Part shown: piece by piece, positions 56,394 through 64,000 of the stretch
Position numbering within the stretch: position 1 is the stretch's first letter
Layout: each line of letters begins with the position of its first letter
NCBI GenBank assembly: GCA_027559495.1
Contig: JAMXSV010000019.1
Span: forward strand, 682,001-746,000
From: Aurifilum marmelostoma
Taxonomy: Eukaryota; Ascomycota; Sordariomycetes; Diaporthales; Cryphonectriaceae
Length of the DNA stretch: 64,000 nt
Direction of reading: 5' to 3'
The notes under the pieces: generated by a model
The model's input: the letters and a program-made list of their open reading frames with translations, nothing else
The model's database searches: none
What the model was told of the DNA's origin: nothing
Position numbers and translations under genes: made by a program

Positions 56394-59300
56394 GCGTTGA
56401 CAGCGTTCACGGTATCACGAGACAAGAACAGCACCGATATTACCGATTTGTGGTATTCTCTACCACGCACTCAGACGGATATCCGCTTTGGGAGTGGCCA
56501 AGACCCGTGCTGGTTGTCATGGTCGTCCGGTGGTTATGGCTGCGGCGGCAGCTCCACGAGGACGCGCTCCCGAGAGCTCCCACGTCACCTCCAGGCAAAT
56601 GAACACCCAGGCCGCGCTCGTTTCCTCCTCATATGCGAAGCGTTCTCACACGAACACGTCCCTGGCACAGTCACCAGCCCAGCTCTTCCCTGGGACATGT
56701 TGCAATACACGCCCTGCTCGCCGCTCCCATATTGCAACGGTCATGCTATCAAACAAGACCGCTTCGTCCGACCGATCACCGCCCTAACGATTCAGCGATC
56801 TTGAAGTATATATGTTTGCGGCCGGTATTCTTGAGACTGGTCAATCGCTTTTATGATATAGATGGATGCGAGTCACCTGTGTGCACAGGCTGATGCGGGG
56901 AGGTCCGGCAGTCCGAACGATGTTGTTGGGTTCCTTTTCGAAGTCTCTAGCGATCGAGACATGGGCATCGCAAGGCGTACAGGTTCAGCGTGTGTTTCAA
57001 GGAAGGCATCTCTACATCTTGAGACCTTTGTTAGATATCTCTAGAGGCGTCCAAGACTTGTCAAAGAAGCAAGAAAGAAGTAGAGATCAAGACATCAAGA
57101 CATTTTACCTCCCGAAGCTCCATGGCTCTATAGGTTGAACTCGGCAAATGTATAACTACCTGAACAGAGAGGCGCAGCATATTCAAGAGCGTGCAGGCGC
57201 GCCGAGAGAGGAACGTCGACGGAAGATCCTGTGAGACACGGGCAGGCTGGCGCAATGCCGCGAGTGGATAACGCAACACGTCAGTAGCAGGTCTGGGTAC
57301 CGGATATGGAGACACGTGGGGTCTGTGATGTACGTAGGTTGCTATGGAAAGCATGTGATATGTTATTGAGGGAGTTCGGCAGTGTGTAAGGTCCGGTGAA
57401 ATATTAGGAGATGTAAGAATCCTCTACCTGTCAGACCTGTTTCCAAATTGACAAGTAATATCTCCCAAGACACCAACAGCGCCCAAGGGCGTGATCTCGC
57501 GCTTGGATCGCCCAAGCGGTCGAGGAGTAGTAGGTTTCAGAAGTAAACCCTTCAGCCACGTAGCCTGGAGAGTGGAAGACCGTTGCGAAGGAGCTCAACA
57601 CTTGATGAGCTTGACGCAGATGACTGATGGTGCTTGGCCCAGTGGACCTTCTTTTGGATACTTCCGAACATTTCCCAGGCGTGTCATGATTCCAGACGTT
57701 CACCGTCTCGAGAGTCTTACGTTGCCAATCTATTGCTCCTTTCAATATTTTGCCCACCTCGAGCCCCAGACAATCGTTGCTGTCGGCTCGCTTAGCCGTC
57801 CGCGTATGCACATGATCATCTATACGACATGTTCCCGCTTCGATGCGATCGGTGTTCACACCAGAACCTTCTTTGACCATCATCATACATGTAGCATAGA
57901 CAGCTTGTAGTGATTGTCACGCTGCTCTCTCGACTACCAGACATCCAATGGCGTCTACAGAGTCGGATCTCGGCAGCTTTCTTCTTCTCACTGCATCATG
58001 CAGTATGATGCACTACATTCTTGAGATGATACTCTAGCGGTACGTACAGCAGCTTCCTGTGGCTGACCGCCGCCCGCCCCTCCCCTGCTGAGAGGGTGCC
58101 AGTGTCGTGGCAGTCCGGCGACGCTGACACGGGCGGCTCCCAAAAGGGAGATTGAAACTCGCCGATTTCCACGTTAGGAATCGCTCCATACGTGAACAGC
58201 ACAATGTCCACATCGTGAGGTGTCTCAATCGTTGTCAAACCCCCCTTCTTCCTCCGATATATACACGAAGCGAGATTACCATGTTGCCCCTCCACTTTGT
58301 CACCTGAGCAACGCCTCGCTGTAACCCAAGTGCTCCAGCGGCACCCGAAGACTGCGGACTGCATCAACGACCAGGCAGATCCTCTGGTGAGAGCCGCAGT
58401 GGTGATGGGACCCCCTGGATGGCCGCACCGCTTGGTGCCGGTTCATATAAAAAGATGAGCTCGGGCTATTAAGTACCATCGTGCAAGATACTTCTGCGCG
58501 AGGCTCCCCGCCAGTGCAGCCACACCCGCCGCCGCGGCGCCTGTCCCAGTGGATCCTGATCTCATCGGACAGAATCTTCTACTCCGCTGGCCAGGGCCCA
58601 GCGGGGTAGAGTAAAGTATCTCCGTGGACTAAGGTTACCCATCAGGGCCTGGAAGATAAGGCTCGCCTCTGGAAGAGCGGGCGAGGGCTGGTAATATGCC
58701 CTGCGGGGTGAGGAAAAAAACAAACAACACTATTCGTGTCGGCAAGCATAGGACACGGCTCGCTGAGCCCTGATAGCCGCGACGAGGAGGTTTCACCACA
58801 GCATGCGTCTCCATGGAGACCGGTGCTCCAGTACAGACACAACCTTGGAAGGGCCAGCAGAGAGGGGAAAGAGAACAAGACGGAAAACAACAGAAGAAAT
58901 AAAGATGACAGCTCACATGGGCAGCAAAGGGCTTTGAGTACTGAAAGAGAACCATATGTGTATGTATACATTTACCCTTTCAGCCTATGCTCCTTGAAAG
59001 TCTACAGAACAAAGTACCGTTTCAGCGTTGATTCCCCCGCACCCCAATTCCCAAAACTCCGCGGAGCACGAGAATATGCGGCGTCTATCAGACACGTAAC
59101 GTGCACTAGGCCTCCTGTACGTGATAAAGTTTCTACCCCACCACAGCTCCTACATAGGAAGTCGTCGTCCTCAATACCTCCCCCCCTTGCCCTTCTACAT
59201 AGCACTATGAATCATGCCTAGGCTTTAAAGACCAGGTAAGAGCCAGCAACACAGTTGGTGTGTGTCAGCCTCTGCAACTTAGTGTGAGTGAAGGTGGGGG

Positions 59301-61471
59301 TCTTGCGATTAGACTGGGCTGTCAAAAACCTGCATGAGACGCATTGGTCATCCCGTGAACGTTCCCTGTTTTTCCTGTCTTAACAACGCTCTCGAGAGCG
59401 GGGGAAGAAGGGGGGGAGGGGGCTGCCTTGAGGTCCATAATACTGCGTCCATTGAGATTATCATTTGGAATGATTTGATTGTGTCATGGCGGGTTTATTG
59501 TTGGGCCGTGCCCAGCCTTTTGGGTTTCTTGTCTCTCCTCTACTCTCGGCTTTTATCAGCCTCTCATCCCTTGACATAAATGCATTCTTCCAAGTCGGCA
59601 ATTGATATTGATTCTTGTTCTATGGTGAGATTGAAAGATATACACACACATACACACATATTTTTATATATACACATACATATCATTAAAGCAGGGGGAA
59701 ATGGGAAGAGACATGCCCAGAGAAAAGGAAAGAAAGTGACAAAAAACCCGCAGGTGACTAGTCCGTGGCCTTACCACTGATCTCCGCGATCATGATCCTG
59801 CCAGAAGCTCCTGGCCAATCAGAACAGTATTACCGGTGGAGAGCCCTCCGTGACACATGATTGGCGGGCTTCTCTCCGGAAGTATCGAGTACTTCATTGG
59901 CTTAGGAGAATAAACAGTGGGATCCGAAGAGGCACCCATCAAGTGCCCCATACTCGTATAGAGACTGGTGCGGGTATGTTTGGACGAGCCGCGGTCAATA
60001 AGTCTCCACTACTCCCGACTTGTCGCAGTCTATTATCAAAAACAGTGTGTGTTCCTTTTCCCTCAGCGTACGCGGCCTGGTTCCCATCGCATGCCGAAGG
60101 TGCCATGGAGGGTTGACTTTCAGAATAGCGAGCTTTGCAATGAAACGTGCTGCCTTTTCAGTATGACATGTCAGGTTTCCGGCAGCATGAACATCCTCTT
60201 GGGTAGCCAAATGACTAGCAGTACTGTGCCTCTTTATCTAAGAGCCTCCACTCTGCTCAGTCCGTCAGACCCACCGGTACGACTGTACCGATGCTGTGTG
60301 TGTGGGCGTGGTGTGAAGGTGGTGTGCACGGATGAACTCATTGACCTAGTGTGTGTGTGGTGGTGACCCTTGATTATGGTAGGCCTTCCTTGCTTGATGG
60401 CCACGGGTGCCTCTAAAGATCAAGTGTGTACCTTCTAGAAGACTTTTTCTGGCGGCACCTCCCTTCTGATCAACGTTGGATGAAGAAGAAGTGTACTGGC
60501 GATCTCATCCACTCTAAACTGATGTCAGATGCCCGATCTCTCTCCATCTTTTTCCTATCCACATCCCTCTCCCAGGCCTCGTCTTTTCTTCTTGCTGCTG
60601 TGCCTCTAAGTGCCGCTGCCTAACTCTCTTCCCCCTTCCCTCTCTCCCCTCTGCATCTGGCTGGCTCTGCTTCTGTCCTTGCCTCTTGAATGCTGTCACA
60701 TGTCAGCTGCATCTCAGACTTGCGTTTCGAGATAAATGTCCCCAATATTCTTGCGAAGAATCGAGATGGTGACAATATCCTGCAGCGTATGCATCATTGA
60801 GTAGAATTTCAAGGTTCTTTTTCTTGTTTTTGTTCTCTTCCCCGGCAACCCGACATGCTAGCCTTGACGAGGTCCTCTGTTTCATCGGCCAGCAGCAAGT
60901 ACTCACGGGTCGTTCCATACCCTGACCCCAGTTCCGCCCTCATCCCGACCAATAGGATCCTGGATTTCCTACTTGCAGCACTGGGCCGGAATGTTTTGTC
61001 CTTACTTATGCTGCACTGTAATACTGCTGGGAAACATGGCAGCCACCCCCGACAGGTTCAAGCCAGCTCACTGCTCCCGTTGGACACCCCTCGGGTTCTT
61101 CGTCCTGATAAACTTGTGTGTTTCGTCCGCAAATCGAGCAAAGGCCTGCCCGCGTATTTGAAAACACATGAAGCGGAAAAGAACAAGAGAAGGAAAGAAA
61201 AGGACCAAAACCAGACTCTTCCTCCCCTGATCTTTACTGTTTCCTGATCACCCCTTGCCCTGCCAGCCTTCCCTTGTGGGGGTCGACGGTCCAATGTGAA
61301 GACCCCTCTGGTCGTCTCCCAGACATCCTACTGAGACTTTCTGGCAATCTCATCGAGCTGTCTATCTGTCAGGCAGGACCCTGACATCGGTCCGATGGTA
61401 AAGGGGAGGTCAAGCTTCTTGTAAAGCTGTCCTTCGTGTTCCGACCAACAGAAACGAACAAGGGCCAAGGG
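56394..61471. other. Five-kilobase spacer before the bZIP gene
   Basis: No supported gene. Frames at 57431-57886 (-), 57491-57910 (+) and 57996-58367 (-) have no domains. A dinucleotide-rich AC/TA stretch lies at 59639-59680. From 60540 the + strand is CT-rich, resembling a long promoter and leader of the downstream regulator gene; long leaders with small upstream frames are common for fungal transcription factors. Confidence 0.5.
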
Positions 61472-62851
61472 ATGCAAACGGCTCCAATGACCGACACTCC
61501 CAGCAGCCAGGCCACCATATCCTTCCCAGTGTCCCTGCGACCTTCACCACCGCGTGGTGGCATTCTCTCTGAGCAAGCATCTGCTGAGCTGGCTGAGCTC
61601 CAGGCACGGCGTGGCAGATTCATCGAGGGCAGGTTTGTGCAGCATCACTCCTCTGGCGAGCTCGCCCATTCTAGGAGAATGACGAGTACATGTACCATTG
61701 CCGACACAGCCTCGCAGCACCGCAGGTTCTCAGGCGACGACAGTGTCCCCTCATACTGTCCCCGCGATCAATGTGCCTACTCCATACCGCTGAGCCAATC
61801 CGCTTCTCGCTGCTCGATGGCGGGCATGCCTCCCACCGACTATCGCTCTCACGACACCGGTATGTACGAAGCCGGCCCGAACCCTGTCCCCGCTGCGGTA
61901 CCAGCTGCCTCCTACACGCACAACAGGGCTGATTGTGCTCGAGGCACGACGGCGTTTGGAGATAGGACGACTGGGTTCGTGTCACACTCTGACAGCTTAA
62001 GCATGGGAACAAAGGCTCCCAGCTTCAGCCCACAGTCCTTAACACATAGGCCGCACAGGGCTTTCTCTGTCGAGGAAATGCTGTCGAGCCCAGCACAGAA
62101 ACCCATCGAAAGAGTCATGCAAACGAGTCTCGACAGACGCGACACTTTCCAGCATCATGACCGTCACGGGCTGCCCAAAGTCTCGCACTCGACTCCGAGC
62201 GTTGACCCGGCCGCGTTGAGCCTCGTTCGAGTCGAAGAAGTAACAGGGGCATTATTTACCCACAGCATCGAGGAGGAGAGGAACGGCCCGAAGACTGAGC
62301 AGGGCCAAGTCGCGGGCTGGGCCCCTCCCCACGGCCCCAGTACTGGCGAAAGAGCTAGGGGAACCACCAACTCCCCAGCACCGACGTCGCCAGGCCGCCA
62401 GCAGGTCCCTAGTAGCCGACTGAGGAGCAAGCGACCTTTGCCAAGCGGAGATCCGAGTATCCCTGGACCCATACCGTCCACAGAACAGGATGAAGAGGCC
62501 AGGGTTCTCCGCAAGCGCAAGATTGCAAATGACAGCCGGGCTCGGTCCAAGGCTGCCCAGGAGGAGCTCAAGGTCAAATGCCAGGTCGTATCTGACAAGA
62601 ACAACGAGCTCCGGGCAAAGTATACGGAGCTCAGGGACGAGCGCATCATGCTGAGGAACGAGGTGCTGCTGCACAATGGGTGCGGGAACAAGGAGATCGA
62701 GGAGTACCTGAAGAGCTCGGTTGAGAGGATCGCTTCGAAGGGAACAGCCCTTCCGTATCCAGTTCTGACGACTTCGCCGTCGACTACGACCCACGCTGGT
62801 GGATGCACTTTGGTCGACGGTAGACACAACGAACAAGGCTCTGAGGATTGA
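61472..62851 (+). CDS. bZIP-like (ATF/CREB type) transcription factor
   Basis: A single exon of 459 residues from the ATG at 61472; the frame opens earlier only at a GTG (61436). Residues 1-335 are Ser/Pro-rich and disordered. Residues ~340-405 form the bZIP: basic region RKRKIANDSRARSKAAQ and a zipper with Leu/Val at heptad positions (EEL, VV, NNEL, TEL, IML), then LLHNGCGNKEIEEYLKSS, the extension seen after the zipper in fungal Atf1-like proteins. The invariant Asn of the N-x7-R signature appears to be Lys here, so DNA contact may differ. It should be nuclear. A missed upstream exon is possible because the leader is long and CT-rich. It stands alone. Confidence 0.8.
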   Translation: MQTAPMTDTPSSQATISFPVSLRPSPPRGGILSEQASAELAELQARRGRFIEGRFVQHHSSGELAHSRRMTSTCTIADTASQHRRFSGDDSVPSYCPRDQCAYSIPLSQSASRCSMAGMPPTDYRSHDTGMYEAGPNPVPAAVPAASYTHNRADCARGTTAFGDRTTGFVSHSDSLSMGTKAPSFSPQSLTHRPHRAFSVEEMLSSPAQKPIERVMQTSLDRRDTFQHHDRHGLPKVSHSTPSVDPAALSLVRVEEVTGALFTHSIEEERNGPKTEQGQVAGWAPPHGPSTGERARGTTNSPAPTSPGRQQVPSSRLRSKRPLPSGDPSIPGPIPSTEQDEEARVLRKRKIANDSRARSKAAQEELKVKCQVVSDKNNELRAKYTELRDERIMLRNEVLLHNGCGNKEIEEYLKSSVERIASKGTALPYPVLTTSPSTTTHAGGCTLVDGRHNEQGSED

Positions 62852-64000
62852 TGACTGTGTTCGAAAGGGGAGACATGAAAGGCAAGAGTTGCCGATACAC
62901 GATGCACTGCAACAGAAGTATGAGGCGGAAATGGGAGTTGGAGAGGAGAGTTTTAATGAGCATCGAAATCATGTGATACCCCTTAGAACAAAGAAGCTTG
63001 CAAAATAGGGCCTGGGTGAGGAAGAGGAAACAGGTTTGGGAACGGTAGGCCTCTGGGCATAACAAAAAGACGAGGTTTGGGCAGGTATGTATGTGACTGA
63101 CAAGGATGACAAGTGAGGCAGAGAGGTTGGGCTGGAGATCTGTCTTTGGACAAGAGGGGGAAGGGGGAAAAAAGTGTGCATGTTGCTTGAGCTTTTTGCT
63201 TTTGGGTTTTGGCTGGCCAACGTCACAATTGGGATATTAATTATAGGCAAGAATTATTAGTATGGGAATCGATTCCCATGAGATTGGCTGAGGTACTTGG
63301 AGTTGTCAACTCAAAAGCCTCGCGAGCAATCCACTCTGATCCGTTGCTTGTTTGAGCACGAAAGCAGCTTCTTTTCTTCCTGGATGCTCGTATTTACAAA
63401 GACAGACACTTGTAAGACTTGTGCCTGCGATATGCCAACTGACGTGATTGAATATAAACAGTCGGTCCATCGGAAGGCCCAGCCGAAGAATCTCGATCAA
63501 TAGGGTTCAATATCGCTGACGCCACACTTTAAACTGTTTTTTTTTACTTTTCTCTCTCATGTACCACATGACAATGACGGCGATATATGGGCCTAGCAAG
63601 TATTGGTTGTACTGTAGGATAGCACCGTGTCAAGTGGACATCGCCAACAGGTGAGGAGATCGATCGACCTTTGTCTGGATGCGCGCGATGGAGCCGGGTA
63701 CAATGACGTAAGAACCAAGGGATAAAGGAGGGAGGAGAGGGGCGGGGCTTAAACCAGAATGCTGCTGTGGCTGGTAATTTAACGACAGCCTGTGTTTGCT
63801 TGTTTTGTGTCTTTTTATTTCGCCTTTTTTTTTTGTTTCTGCTTCTAGATCGTACCCACACGTGGCCCCGAACCACCCCCCCCCCCTTTCAACCTCAAAC
63901 ACAAACCATTGGGTCTAGACCTCAACCTTTTCTGCGCGTATTTTATACACAGTACCAAGCATTGCCTGTCAGCCTTCATCGATTGGTATCGGCTCAGCAT
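62852..64000. other. Right-end spacer
   Basis: 3' flank of the bZIP gene and further DNA without a supported gene. Contains several homopolymer runs (T9 near 63537, A/T and C-rich stretches near 63820-63890). The window ends inside non-coding sequence. Confidence 0.55.

Noticed and set aside
57996..58367. 123-codon minus-strand frame that looks partly protein-like
   Set aside because: No family likeness, no splice partner and no clear start context; too weak to call.
61436..61471. Earlier in-frame start for the bZIP gene
   Set aside because: The codon at 61436 is GTG; the first ATG is at 61472, although an upstream exon cannot be excluded.

Overview
The window is nuclear DNA of a filamentous ascomycete (Pezizomycotina). 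Genes carry short introns (mostly 50-110 bases) with GTRHGT-type donors, CTRAY-like branch sites and YAG acceptors. Spacers are long and CT-rich, and genes lie singly on both strands. The families are typical of moulds: CFEM, an OrdA-like P450, YAT amino-acid permeases, a Prm10-type ThrE protein and fungal lysophospholipase. Species cannot be told from the sequence. I support seventeen protein genes plus two decayed loci; exon borders are my own phase-checked calls.

Left third (1-22 kb): a CFEM GPI protein (1418-2161, +), a 2-oxoglutarate/Fe(II) oxygenase (4615-6235, -), a Prm10/ThrE-family membrane protein (12333-14753, -) and a long disordered protein with a Cys/His head (19224-21191, +). 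These are separated by large spacers, the biggest about 6 kb. A decayed gene sits at 17.5-18.1 kb.

Middle (22-44 kb): a cytochrome P450 broken by one base (22220-23904, +), two convergent amino-acid permeases (25112-26967, + and 27210-29110, -), a kinesin-10/KIF22-like motor with a C-terminal DNA-binding HhH (30648-32972, -) divergent from mitochondrial AIM24 (34056-35384, +), an MFS monocarboxylate-type transporter (37112-38711, +), a small single-pass protein (40400-41277, +) and a secreted lysophospholipase with two frame breaks (41563-43691, -).

Right third (44-64 kb): a spacer with remnants of a dead gene, then an eleven-exon, 1181-residue kinase-like protein (47175-51508, +) whose kinase domain is placed between a Pro/Arg-rich head, two kinds of short tandem peptide repeats and an RG-rich tail. 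It converges on a Gal80-like pseudo-dehydrogenase (51737-52963, -). Mitochondrial GatB (53553-55505, -), a small basic Cys/His protein (56136-56393, +) and a bZIP-like regulator with an altered basic region (61472-62851, +) follow.

No rRNA, tRNA, CRISPR or intact transposon was seen. No polyketide, peptide or terpene synthase is present, so the P450 and transporters do not make a recognisable metabolite cluster. The most unusual item is the 47-51.5 kb kinase fusion. The most practical warning is that all three frame breaks in otherwise well-conserved genes fall in runs of five or six C, which may be base-calling error rather than biology.
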